This document shows positions 1 through 7,374 of a stretch of DNA of 11,857 bases, in pieces. This DNA is from an uncultured Collinsella sp. (lineage in GTDB: Bacteria; Actinomycetota; Coriobacteriia; Coriobacteriales; Coriobacteriaceae), in NCBI GenBank assembly GCA_902496945.1, contig CABVDE010000051.1, positions 1-11,857 of the forward strand, given 5' to 3'. The notes beneath the pieces were generated by a model, which was not told the origin of the DNA, searched no databases, and worked only from the letters and a program-made list of their open reading frames with translations. The translations under genes and the position numbers were made by a program. How positions within the stretch are numbered: position 1 is the stretch's first letter; each line of letters starts with the position of its first letter.

Positions 1-20
1 CGTCATGCGAAACTGAAGAA

Positions 21-50
21 GGGGGAGGCCTCGCGGCCTCCCCCTTTTTT
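21..50 (+). terminator. Intrinsic terminator of an upstream gene
   Basis: A perfect 10-bp G/C stem (21-30 with 35-44) closes on the tetraloop TCGC and is followed by six T. It ends transcription from a gene lying left of the window. The few bases before it are too short to name that gene. It isolates the acpS operon from upstream read-through. Confidence 0.93.
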
Positions 51-99
51 GCGTTTACGGGCTTTTGTCCCACATAGTAGCTGTGTTTTATAACCCTCG

Positions 100-129
100 T
101 TGTCGCATCTTCTGTTAACGGGCTACAAT
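100..129 (+). promoter_or_regulatory. Putative sigma70-type promoter of the acpS operon
   Basis: A -35-like TTGTCG (100-105) and a -10-like TACAAT (124-129) are separated by 18 bases. This predicts a transcript starting near 136, about 23 bases before the acpS start. It is the only convincing promoter seen upstream of the six-gene run, so the whole set is probably one transcript. The assignment rests on consensus matching only. Confidence 0.55.
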
Positions 130-158
130 AACTTAGTCTGTGCGATATGGAGGTGAAC

Positions 159-698
159 ATGGCTGAAGCTGGTATCGGCGTTGATATCGTCGAGATTTCC
201 CGCATGAAATCAATTCTAGAAAAGACACCGTCGTTTGCTTGGCGTGTGTTTACCGAAGAAGAGTGCGCGTATTGCGATGCCTCCTCGCGCCCCGCCGCTC
301 ACTATGCCAGCCGCTTTGCTTCGCGTGAAGCGGTGCTAAAAGCTCTTGGAACGGGATTTAGCCAAGGTGTTGGCCGCAAGGATGTTTCGGTAACGCGTGA
401 TAAACTTGGCAAACCTAAAGCATTACTTTCCGGTCGTGCGCTTGAGATTGCTCAAGAGCTGGGCGTTGTTGAGGTCGCTCTTTCCATTACGCTTACAGGA
501 GACTTAGCCGTTGCGAATGCCATCGCAATTACCGAAGATGCTCGGCCTAAGCCAAAAGGGGAAAAGGTGAGTACCAAGGAGCGCGTTGCGCAGACATTTA
601 AAGAGGCTCGCTCTGTTTTAGATGAGCTTGAGCAGCTGCAGAATTCAGCTTTGACGGAGCACCTGGGCGATGCTTCGCAAGATACGCTAGGAGCATAG
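159..698 (+). CDS. acpS: Holo-[acyl-carrier-protein] synthase AcpS with C-terminal extension
   Basis: AcpS transfers 4'-phosphopantetheine from CoA to a serine of acyl carrier protein, activating it for fatty acid synthesis in the cytoplasm. The N-terminus GIGVDIVEISRM (residues 5-16) carries the Mg-binding Asp9, and SRFASREAVLKALGTG (51-66) carries the second metal ligand Glu57. ATG 159 is chosen over ATG 147 because GGAGG (149-153) sits 5 bases before 159 and would lie inside the longer reading. The protein is 179 residues, whereas family members are usually about 120-130. The enzyme core ends near residue 124, and the remaining 55 or so residues are a Lys/Glu-rich, probably helical tail. 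Its stop codon abuts the nnr start. The family call is firm; the tail's role is unknown. Confidence 0.93.
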   Translation: MAEAGIGVDIVEISRMKSILEKTPSFAWRVFTEEECAYCDASSRPAAHYASRFASREAVLKALGTGFSQGVGRKDVSVTRDKLGKPKALLSGRALEIAQELGVVEVALSITLTGDLAVANAIAITEDARPKPKGEKVSTKERVAQTFKEARSVLDELEQLQNSALTEHLGDASQDTLGA

Positions 699-2315
699 AT
701 GAAACCGGTTTTGAGTACCGAAGAAGTCGTTCGTCTCGAGGATATCATCGAGCGCGAAGGGACTTCGAAGGCCGAGCTTATGGAGCTAGCGGGTGAGTTT
801 GCCGCCAACGAGGTCTTGAAGCTCAATCCCGATCGGGTTCTCGTTCTGGTCGGTTTTGGTAATAACGGCGGCGACGGTTGGGTTGCCGCCGATATCTTGA
901 GCCATAAGGGTGTGGACGTAGATATCGTTTCTCCGGTTGAGCCGGATGAGATTCCTGCTGCTCTGGCGCGTCATGTTGCTCGCCGCACTGCCGGCCGCGA
1001 TGTGCACGTTTGCGTCGGTCCCTCGCGCGATGAGCTCGCGGTTTTGATTGATAAGGCCGATGTTGTTGTCGATGCTATTTTTGGCACCGGATTCCACGGG
1101 AATCTGCGTGCGCCGTTTTCCATTTGGATTCCTACGGTCAATGAGTGTGCCGATTGTGTCGTATCCATTGATGTCCCCTCGGGCCTGAATGCCGAGACGG
1201 GCGTTGTTGATGACGACTGCATTCGTGCCGAGCGTACGGTGACGATGATTGCGCCCAAGATCGGTCTGTATAGCGCTGATGGCCCTGAGTATGCTGGCGA
1301 CTTGGTCTGTGGCAATCTTTATGATCGTCTTGACGAGGTCATCGATGATGTCGATCACGCCGCTGAGATTGTCGAGCCCGGTGACTTAGTTGATTACTTT
1401 GCTCCACTGCCTACGAATATCGATAAGTATTCCCGTGGCTCTGTGCTCATTGTCGCCGGATCTGCGCAATATCCTGGTGCTGCCATTATGGCGGCCAAGT
1501 CTGCAGCTCGCGCGGGTGCTGGTTACGTGGCAGTCGCGGCTCCTGACGCCTGCGCCAATCTCATTCGCATGGCGCTTCCTTCGATTCCCGTCTTTGCTAT
1601 TCCGTCTGATTCCCGCGGCTCCTTTGGCGCCGCTGCGCGCATGACGGTGTGCGAGATCGCAAAGAAGTACAGCTGCGTGCTGTGCGGTCCCGGTATGACG
1701 GTGTCTGCCGGCGCTATGCAGGTGGTTTCGGGCTTGCTTGAGCTTGATGTGCCGCTTATTTTGGACGCCGATGCACTCAACTGCCTTGCTAAGATTGCCA
1801 TTGACGGTATTGATAGCAACCCCGAGATGTATCGTCGCGAGCAGCCGTTGGTTATGACGCCGCACTATCGTGAGCTTTCGCGTCTGGTTGCCGGTGACGA
1901 GGTGAACGACCTTGGTACCGCGATTGCGGCCGCGCAGAAGGTTGTCTGGGCTGCCGGCTCCGACAATCTGGTGGTCATTGCCAAGGGGCCGACGACGGCT
2001 ATCTGTGGCGTTGAGCGCGTGCTGCTGCCACTCTCGGGTCCGGCTTCTCTGGCAACTGCCGGTTCGGGTGATGTTCTTGCGGGTATTTTGGCCGGCACGC
2101 TTGCCACTATGCGCGACGAGATGAATCGTTGGGAGTTGCTGTATTCGTACGCCGTCGCACTCCACAGCTACGCCGGTTTTGCCGCGGCGACGGAGTATGG
2201 TGAGAAGAGCGTTATCGCGACCGATCTTATCGACTTGATCGGTCCTGCCATGGAGCTGGCGGCAAAGGATGCGCTCGAAGATCTAGGAATCATGGACGAA
2301 GGGTCGGATGACTAA
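699..2315 (+). CDS. nnr: Bifunctional NAD(P)H-hydrate epimerase / ADP-dependent NAD(P)HX dehydratase
   Basis: This protein repairs hydrated NADH and NADPH. The N-terminal YjeF-like domain (about 1-225) epimerises NAD(P)HX, and the C-terminal ribokinase-like domain (about 230-515) dehydrates the S form using ADP. Visible epimerase motifs are GFGNNGGDG (52-60), VVDAIFGTGFHG (123-134) and DVPSGLNAETG (158-168). Dehydratase motifs are GSVLIVAGSAQYPGAA (247-262), CGPGM (329-333), LDADALN (355-361), MTPHYREL (386-393) and ATAGSGDVLAG (452-462), with the likely catalytic Asp at 458. The length of 538 residues is normal for the fused form. ATG 699 follows the acpS stop directly, with AGGAG (689-693) 5 bases before it, so translation is probably coupled. 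Nothing looks damaged. Confidence 0.95.
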   Translation: MKPVLSTEEVVRLEDIIEREGTSKAELMELAGEFAANEVLKLNPDRVLVLVGFGNNGGDGWVAADILSHKGVDVDIVSPVEPDEIPAALARHVARRTAGRDVHVCVGPSRDELAVLIDKADVVVDAIFGTGFHGNLRAPFSIWIPTVNECADCVVSIDVPSGLNAETGVVDDDCIRAERTVTMIAPKIGLYSADGPEYAGDLVCGNLYDRLDEVIDDVDHAAEIVEPGDLVDYFAPLPTNIDKYSRGSVLIVAGSAQYPGAAIMAAKSAARAGAGYVAVAAPDACANLIRMALPSIPVFAIPSDSRGSFGAAARMTVCEIAKKYSCVLCGPGMTVSAGAMQVVSGLLELDVPLILDADALNCLAKIAIDGIDSNPEMYRREQPLVMTPHYRELSRLVAGDEVNDLGTAIAAAQKVVWAAGSDNLVVIAKGPTTAICGVERVLLPLSGPASLATAGSGDVLAGILAGTLATMRDEMNRWELLYSYAVALHSYAGFAAATEYGEKSVIATDLIDLIGPAMELAAKDALEDLGIMDEGSDD

Positions 2316-2317
2316 TC

Positions 2318-3463
2318 ATGAATAAAGCCGATTTGACGCGCTGGTCCTGGGTCGAGATCGACCGTGGGGCGCTCCGTCGCAACACGAGGGCCTATAAGAA
2401 CTTGTTGAATCCGCGTCAGCGGCTGTGCTGCGTGGTCAAGGCCGATGCTTATGGTCACGGAGCCCTCGAGTGCGCCAAAATCATGTATTCGGCCGGTGCC
2501 GACATGTTTGCCGTGGCGACGGTCAACGAGGGCGTTGGGCTCCGTCAGGGCGGGATCACCAAGCCCATCCTGATTCTAAGCGAGCCGCCCATCGAGGCTA
2601 TTCCTACGTTGCTCGAGTTCGATATCATGCCCTCGGTCTATACGTCCGATTTTGCTCTCGCGTATGGCGAATGCGCCGTCGCGGCGGGCAAGGTGGGCAA
2701 GTACCATCTTGCCATCGAGACGGGCATGAATCGTATCGGTGTCCACTACACACAGGTGCTCGACTTTGTACGCGGCATCAGTTTCCATCGCGGCATTCAG
2801 TGCGACGGCGTATTTACGCACTTTGCCACGGCCGATGAACCTTCGGGTTGGGACTACAAGCTGCAGTGCCAGCGTTTTACCGAGGCCGTTCAGGCTATTA
2901 AGGACGCAGGTTTTGAATGCGGTATCGTGCATTGTGCCAATACGCCGTCCTCGATGCTCGATTCTTCAATGCACTTTGACATGATTCGTGCCGGTATCGG
3001 TTTGTATGGTCTGCAGCCATGTGAGCTGAGTGGTCGCGTGATGCAGCTTGACCCCGTCATGAGCGTCCATGCGCGTGTGACGCGCGTGGCGCATCCCGCG
3101 ATGGGCGAGGGTGTGGGCTACGGCTTTACCTATCGCGTACCGCGCACGCGCGTTCAGATCTGCACTCTGCCGATCGGTTATGCCGATGGCCTTTCGCGTA
3201 CGCTTTCCAATCGTATGGACGTGCTGTATCGCGGCGAGCGTGTACGTCAGGTGGGCAATATCTGCATGGACCAGTTTATGGTCGCCATTCAGTCCAATCC
3301 GGCGCATGAGATTCCCGAGGCCGAGTATGGTGACGAGATGATCATTGTCGGCCGCGATGGAGATGCCGAGATTACCATGGACGAGATGGCGCGCCTACGC
3401 GGCACGATTAACTACGAGGTCGCTTGCGGCTTTGGCATGCGTCTCGACAAGGTCTACGTGTAG
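2318..3463 (+). CDS. alr: Alanine racemase (PLP-dependent)
   Basis: Alr interconverts L- and D-alanine, supplying D-alanine for peptidoglycan. The PLP lysine is Lys41 in VVKADAYGHG (39-48), and the second catalytic residue is Tyr268 in GEGVGYGFTYR (263-273). Other family signatures are ETGMNRIG (134-141, with Arg139), PIGYADGLSR (285-294), GNICMDQFMV (313-322) and RGTINYEVAC (361-370). The length of 381 residues is typical of the family, with both the N-terminal TIM barrel and the C-terminal beta domain. The start lies 2 bases after the nnr stop and has only a weak ribosome site, so translation is probably coupled to nnr. Presence beside nnr and the tsa genes is a familiar actinobacterial arrangement. 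Confidence 0.96.
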   Translation: MNKADLTRWSWVEIDRGALRRNTRAYKNLLNPRQRLCCVVKADAYGHGALECAKIMYSAGADMFAVATVNEGVGLRQGGITKPILILSEPPIEAIPTLLEFDIMPSVYTSDFALAYGECAVAAGKVGKYHLAIETGMNRIGVHYTQVLDFVRGISFHRGIQCDGVFTHFATADEPSGWDYKLQCQRFTEAVQAIKDAGFECGIVHCANTPSSMLDSSMHFDMIRAGIGLYGLQPCELSGRVMQLDPVMSVHARVTRVAHPAMGEGVGYGFTYRVPRTRVQICTLPIGYADGLSRTLSNRMDVLYRGERVRQVGNICMDQFMVAIQSNPAHEIPEAEYGDEMIIVGRDGDAEITMDEMARLRGTINYEVACGFGMRLDKVYV

Positions 3464-3471
3464 GAGCCGCG

Positions 3472-4092
3472 ATGGGCGTCATGCACATCCCCGGCCATAG
3501 CCATCAGGCGCCGCGTGAGGTCGCACTCGAGGAGATCGAGGCCGTTCTGGGCGATTGTCACCTTTGCCAGCTTTACCAGTCGCGCCGCAACATCGTGTTT
3601 GGCGTGGGAAACCCCCGCGCTCGCGTGATGTTTATTGGCGAGGCGCCGGGCCGCAATGAGGATTTGCAGGGCGAGCCCTTTGTGGGGGCGGCAGGCGAGG
3701 ACCTCAACGGCATTTTGTCGCTGGCGGGGCTCAAACGCGAAGACGTCTACATTGCCAACGTGCTTAAGTGCCGACCTCCGGGAAACCGCAATCCGCGTCC
3801 CGAGGAAGTGCTGGCTTGCTCGCCTTTTTTGCGTGAGCAGATTCGAAGCATTTGGCCCGATATCATCGTGACGCTTGGCAACCCCGCGACGCACTTTGTG
3901 CTTAAGACCGAGATTGGCATTACTAAGCTGCGCGGCAGGTTCCACCAGATGGGGCATTTTGTAGTAATGCCCACTTTCCATCCGGCAGCAGCGCTACGCA
4001 ATCCGGCGTGGCAGGAGCTGCTGGAGGAAGACTTTAAGATGCTGGGCGACTATCTGGAGCGACATCCCGCACCAGAGGACGCCTCGGAATAA
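3472..4092 (+). CDS. udg: Uracil-DNA glycosylase, family 4 (4Fe-4S type)
   Basis: This enzyme removes uracil from DNA to begin base excision repair. Four cysteines suited to an iron-sulfur cluster are at C29 and C32 (CHLC), C100 (LKCRPPGNRNP) and C116 (EVLACSPFL). The active-site loop is GEAPGRNED (56-64), followed by FVGAAGEDLNGIL (70-82). The second loop is FHPAAALRNP (169-178) with His170. ATG 3472 is preferred to an upstream in-frame ATG at 3424, because AGGAG (3462-3466) lies 5 bases before it and the upstream start would overlap alr. The product is 206 residues, normal for the family. Its place between alr and tsaE is not one I would predict from function, so it probably shares only the transcript. 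Confidence 0.94.
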   Translation: MGVMHIPGHSHQAPREVALEEIEAVLGDCHLCQLYQSRRNIVFGVGNPRARVMFIGEAPGRNEDLQGEPFVGAAGEDLNGILSLAGLKREDVYIANVLKCRPPGNRNPRPEEVLACSPFLREQIRSIWPDIIVTLGNPATHFVLKTEIGITKLRGRFHQMGHFVVMPTFHPAAALRNPAWQELLEEDFKMLGDYLERHPAPEDASE

Positions 4093-4104
4093 TAAGGAGC
4101 ATAT

Positions 4105-4611
4105 ATGTCCCTGGAGCGCCTGGGGGTAGGTACTTACAAAACGACTTGCGCTGCCGATACGGAGAACTTTGGCGAGCTAATTGCACCGTGCCTTGAGGAC
4201 GGCGATGTGCTCATCCTGACCGGTGGCCTGGGAGTGGGCAAAACTCACTTTACCAAGGGCGTCTCGCGCGGGCTGGGCGATGGGCACGTGGTTACGAGCC
4301 CGACGTTTGCGCTCATGGCCGTTCACGATCAGGGCCGTATTCCGCTGTTTCACTTTGATCTATACCGCCTGGAGCATGCCTACGAGCTCGAGGATACGGG
4401 CATTTTCGATGTGCTGGGCTATGAGGGTGCTTGCCTGCTGGAATGGGGCGAACAATTCCAGGACGAGCTGACGGATGAGTATCTATCGGTGACGCTCAAG
4501 CGTGATGAGGGCGACAGTGATGTGCGAACGATAACGCTCGAGGCGCACGGTGACCGCGCAATGGAGCTTTCCCATTTGATTGATAAGGCTGTACAAGATG
4601 AGCTTGCATAA
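4105..4611 (+). CDS. tsaE: tRNA threonylcarbamoyladenosine biosynthesis ATPase TsaE
   Basis: TsaE is the small ATPase that works with TsaB and TsaD to transfer threonylcarbamoyl to A37 of ANN-decoding tRNAs. The Walker A motif is GGLGVGKTHFTKG (40-52), followed by the switch-like SPTFAL (65-70), HFDLYRLEHAYELE (83-96) and LLEWGEQF (111-118). The length of 168 residues fits the family. AAGGAG (4094-4099) stands 5 bases before ATG 4105, a strong ribosome site 12 bases after the udg stop. The 3' end overlaps the next gene by 14 bases, so TsaE and its partner fusion protein are probably made together. Confidence 0.95.
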   Translation: MSLERLGVGTYKTTCAADTENFGELIAPCLEDGDVLILTGGLGVGKTHFTKGVSRGLGDGHVVTSPTFALMAVHDQGRIPLFHFDLYRLEHAYELEDTGIFDVLGYEGACLLEWGEQFQDELTDEYLSVTLKRDEGDSDVRTITLEAHGDRAMELSHLIDKAVQDELA

Positions 4612-6982
4612 CGACAACGCGCTGGTGGTGGCGCTCGATACCTCGACCGACATGCTTGCCTGCGCGGCAATCTGGATTGATGGGCAGACGGGCGAGACGA
4701 AGCTCGTGAGTGGCGACCACATGTGTCGCCGTCACGCCAACGTTGAGCTCGTGAATACCGTTGATGGCGTGCTGGCTCAAGCCGGTCTGGACCGCAGCGA
4801 TGTTGGTTGCTACGTGGTCGGCCGCGGCCCGGGGTCGTTTACGGGTGTGCGCATCGGCATCTCCACTGCCAAGGGCCTCGCGCGTGGTGCCAATGTTCCG
4901 CTGCTGGGCGTGTCGACGCTCGACGCCTGTGCTTGGACGGCGTGGAAGGCTGGCGTGCGCGGCAAGCTTGGTATCTTGGCCGATGCTATGCGCGGTGAGG
5001 TATATCCGGCGCTGTATGTGATGGGAGACGAGGGTCCCGAGCGTCAATTTGAGCGCGAGCACGTGGTCAAGGCTGCCGTGGCGCTCGATGAGTGGCGCCA
5101 AGCAGCGGACTGGGATCAGGTTCAGCTGACCGGTGACGGTCTCGTGCGCTATGGCAAGCTGCTGAGCGAGGATGAGACCGCTCGCTGCGTGGAGCGCGAC
5201 CTGTGGTGGCCTTCGGGCGAGGGCTTGCTGCTCGCACATGCTACGGGCGATGGCGATCCGGCCCGCGTCCTGCCGATCTATACGCGTCTTTCGGATGCCG
5301 AGGAAAACGAGCGTAACCGTCTCGGTCTTGCCGAGAGTGCGCAGAGTGAAATTACGGGCGTTGCCGATGAGCTCGCTGGTCGCCATCTGCAGTTCCGCCC
5401 CATGGGCGCGGCGGATGCCGAGGGCGCGAGCGCGCTGGAGGCCGCCTGCTTTGAAGGTGCCGGACACGAGGCGTGGACGCCAGGCATGTTCTTGTCCGAG
5501 CTGGGCGAGGATGTTGCGGCGCCGCGCAGCTGGTGGGTGGCGCACGACGACGGCAAGCTGCTGGGCCTTGCCGGCGGTATGGTCGTGGACGGTGATGTGC
5601 AGATTCTGGATGTCGCCGTCGATCCGGTGCATCGTCGTGAGGGCATTGCCCGCAAGCTGCTGTCGCACGTGAGCTATGATGCCCAGATGCTCGGCTGCAC
5701 CACGGCTTCGCTCGAGGTCGAGGACGGTAACGAGGGAGCGATCGCGCTCTATGCTGCCCTGGGCTTTACCGAGGCAGGCCGTCGCCGCGGTTATTACGGT
5801 GCCGGTAAGGACGCCATCGTCATGACGGCTCCGCTGCCCCTGGTGCTTCCGGTCGACAATGCTTCGCCCGAGCCGACGGCGGCAGAGCAGCGTGCCTGGC
5901 CCCTGCCTGCGCCTAAGCGCTCTGATGAGGAGCGTGCCGAGATTGCTCGCCGCCGCCTGGTGCTCGCCATCGAGAGCTCTTGCGACGAGACGGCTGTGGC
6001 GATTATCGATGCGGACGGCAATATGCTGGCCAACCAGGTATCGACGCAGATTGATTTTCATGCCCGCTTTGGCGGCGTGGTGCCCGAGATCGCCTCGCGC
6101 AAACACGTCGAGGTCATTGTGAGCGTTGTGGATGCGGCGCTTGAGGATGCCGCGGCGTCGCTCGGCCTTGGGGGCGGACCGATTGCCCCCAGCGAGCTTG
6201 CCGCCGTGGGCGTGACACAGGGTCCGGGCCTGGTGGGCGCCCTCGTGGTGGGCGTTGCCTTTGCCAAAGGCTTTGCCTACGCTGCCGGTAAGCCGCTCGT
6301 ATGCGTCAACCATCTGGAGGGGCACCTGTTTGCCAACTTGCTGGCGCAGCCCGACCTCAAGCCGCCGTTCATCTTTACGCTTGTTTCGGGCGGGCATACC
6401 ATGCTCGTGCACGTGAAGGAATGGGGCGACTACGAGGTACTTGGTGAGACACTCGACGATGCTGTGGGCGAGGCTTTCGACAAGGTGGCCAAGGCGTTGG
6501 GTCTGGGCTATCCCGGCGGCCCCATCATCTCCAAGCTGGCCGAGACGGGCAACCCCAAGGCGATCGATTTCCCCCGTGCGCTTAACAGCAGGGGGGACTA
6601 CCGCTTCTCGCTTTCGGGCCTCAAGACGGCGGTGACGCTCTACATCGAGCAGGAGATCAAGGCCGGGCGAACGATTCACCTGCCCGATCTGGCGGCCTCG
6701 TTTGAGGCGGCGGTCTTTGACGTGCAGTACAAGAAGGCCAAAAACGCACTGCACGCTACCGGATGCAAGGAATACTGCATCGGTGGTGGCGTCTCGGCCA
6801 ACCCGCATCTGCGCGAGATGATGATCAAGAAGCTTGGGCGTCAGGGGATCCGCGTAACGGTGCCGCCCTTGTCTGCCTGTACCGATAACGCAGCCATGAT
6901 CGCGGAGGTCGCCCGCCGTAAATTCGACCGAGGAGAAATCTCGCCGTTCGATGTCGACGCCGATCCGAATATGACGCTGTAG
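4598..6982 (+). CDS. tsaB-rimI-tsaD: Triple fusion: TsaB - RimI - TsaD (t6A37 synthesis and S18 N-acetylation)
   Basis: One 794-residue chain joins three usually separate proteins. The TsaB part (about 5-235) shows ALDTSTDMLA (12-21) and GRGPGSFTGVRIG (75-87). The RimI part (about 263-414) is a GNAT acetyltransferase with the acetyl-CoA loop HRREGIARKLL (345-355) and the RimI-like tail RRGYYGAGKDAIVM. A Pro/Ala/Glu linker follows (about 415-450). The TsaD part (453-794) begins IESSCDETAVAI (458-469), has the metal-site NHLEGH (571-576), LVSGGHTML (595-603) and CTDNAAMIA (761-769) with the metal Asp. All catalytic motifs look intact. ATG 4598 is preferred to a TTG at 4580, with AAGG (4585-4588) 9 bases upstream, overlapping tsaE. 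The fusion fixes TsaB:TsaD stoichiometry at 1:1. Two-domain TsaB-RimI and RimI-TsaD fusions are known; how common the triple form is I cannot say. Confidence 0.94.
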   Translation: MSLHNDNALVVALDTSTDMLACAAIWIDGQTGETKLVSGDHMCRRHANVELVNTVDGVLAQAGLDRSDVGCYVVGRGPGSFTGVRIGISTAKGLARGANVPLLGVSTLDACAWTAWKAGVRGKLGILADAMRGEVYPALYVMGDEGPERQFEREHVVKAAVALDEWRQAADWDQVQLTGDGLVRYGKLLSEDETARCVERDLWWPSGEGLLLAHATGDGDPARVLPIYTRLSDAEENERNRLGLAESAQSEITGVADELAGRHLQFRPMGAADAEGASALEAACFEGAGHEAWTPGMFLSELGEDVAAPRSWWVAHDDGKLLGLAGGMVVDGDVQILDVAVDPVHRREGIARKLLSHVSYDAQMLGCTTASLEVEDGNEGAIALYAALGFTEAGRRRGYYGAGKDAIVMTAPLPLVLPVDNASPEPTAAEQRAWPLPAPKRSDEERAEIARRRLVLAIESSCDETAVAIIDADGNMLANQVSTQIDFHARFGGVVPEIASRKHVEVIVSVVDAALEDAAASLGLGGGPIAPSELAAVGVTQGPGLVGALVVGVAFAKGFAYAAGKPLVCVNHLEGHLFANLLAQPDLKPPFIFTLVSGGHTMLVHVKEWGDYEVLGETLDDAVGEAFDKVAKALGLGYPGGPIISKLAETGNPKAIDFPRALNSRGDYRFSLSGLKTAVTLYIEQEIKAGRTIHLPDLAASFEAAVFDVQYKKAKNALHATGCKEYCIGGGVSANPHLREMMIKKLGRQGIRVTVPPLSACTDNAAMIAEVARRKFDRGEISPFDVDADPNMTL

Positions 6983-7033
6983 CTGGTAAGGTTCGGTCCC
7001 CGGTCGGAGGGGCCGGATATAAGGTTTATCGCG

Positions 7034-7100
7034 AGTTCCGCACGCAAAGAAGGCCACTTAATGTGGCCTTCGTCTTACGCAGGACTGTAGAGCAGGAAAC
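7034..7100. repeat. Left arm of a 67-nt near-perfect inverted repeat
   Basis: The reverse complement of bases 11791-11857 matches this stretch at 65 of 67 positions. The first 62 bases (7034-7095) contain one difference, at 7077. Each arm includes a central hairpin (here 7049-7057 with 7063-7071) and a flank CGCAGGACTGTAGAGCAG (7078-7095). The arm begins 51 bases after the tsaD stop. Such length and identity point to a dispersed intergenic element or a recently duplicated terminator, not to chance. No transposase or target duplication is visible beside it. Confidence 0.93.
7049..7076 (+). terminator. Hairpin terminator after the tsaB-rimI-tsaD gene (inside the repeat)
   Basis: A perfect 9-bp stem, GAAGGCCAC with GTGGCCTTC, closes on the loop TTAAT. 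On the plus strand it is followed by GTCTT, a weak T-tract. On the minus strand it is followed by TTTGCG, also short. It is the only terminator-like hairpin after the long operon, so it probably ends that transcript, perhaps in both directions. The poor T-tracts lower certainty. Confidence 0.6.
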
Positions 7101-7229
7101 CTTGCATACGTCCGCCCCGCCCCCGAGGGACGTCTCCCAAGCAAAAACTTTTGTTGGGTAAAGTCCGAGGTCAGTAGCGTTTTATACCGAGAATTTCAAA
7201 AAAAGTTGAAAATTCATTACAAATTTGCG
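7101..7229. other. Non-coding stretch upstream of the cstA promoter
   Basis: No gene is supported here. ACGTCC (7108-7113) and GGACGT (7128-7133) form a 6-bp inverted repeat around a C-rich loop. Further on, GAATTTCAA (7191-7199) and TTGAAAATTC (7206-7215) form an imperfect inverted repeat inside an AT-rich tract just upstream of the -35 box. The tract could act as an UP element or bind a regulator; the sequence alone does not decide. Confidence 0.5.
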
Positions 7230-7258
7230 TTGACTTTACGTAACTAAAGTTTCATACT
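7230..7258 (+). promoter_or_regulatory. Sigma70-type promoter of cstA
   Basis: TTGACT (7230-7235, five of six consensus bases) and CATACT (7253-7258, four of six) are separated by exactly 17 bases and preceded by AT-rich DNA. The predicted start near 7265 gives an untranslated leader of about 235 bases that holds the palindrome, leader ORF and attenuator described below. Confidence 0.72.
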
Positions 7259-7276
7259 GCTTTTCATCCACTGGGG

Positions 7277-7305
7277 GATGTGAACAAGTACGAATCGTTC
7301 ACATC
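7277..7305 (+). promoter_or_regulatory. Perfect 9-bp palindrome at the start of the cstA leader
   Basis: GATGTGAAC (7277-7285) and GTTCACATC (7297-7305) are exact reverse complements across an 11-base spacer. The site begins about 12 bases after the predicted transcription start. As DNA it could be an operator blocking early elongation; as RNA it forms a stable 5' hairpin. No regulator gene is adjacent, so its binder is unknown. Confidence 0.6.
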
Positions 7306-7329
7306 ATGATCGAAGAGGATTTCTTAGAC

Positions 7330-7374
7330 ATGTTCACGCATCAGCTAAACATTATCAGCGTAGTAATTATCTGA
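7330..7374 (+). CDS. Leader peptide rich in Ile/Val (14 aa) upstream of cstA
   Basis: ATG 7330 opens the peptide MFTHQLNIISVVII, ending at TGA 7372. GAAGAGG (7313-7319) lies 10 bases upstream, a plausible ribosome site. An in-frame ATG at 7306 would give 22 residues but lies in the palindrome and has no obvious ribosome site. Seven of the last nine residues are Leu, Ile or Val, including tandem ATT-ATC, GTA-GTA and ATT-ATC. The A-ending codons CTA and GTA are scarce in the GC-rich genes around it. This composition is the hallmark of ilv/leu-type attenuator leaders. Translation here would sense charged branched-chain tRNAs instead of making a functional product. Confidence 0.75.
   Translation: MFTHQLNIISVVII

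Noticed and set aside
1..20. The 3' end of an upstream gene
   Set aside because: Only about 16 bases precede the terminator, with stops or open frames in different phases, so no frame can be chosen.
4496..7057. An 853-codon open frame on the minus strand, antisense to the tsaB-rimI-tsaD gene
   Set aside because: It is a mirror of a well-supported gene in codon-biased DNA. Its translation is rich in Arg, His and Gly with no recognisable domain, and it runs into the intergenic repeat.
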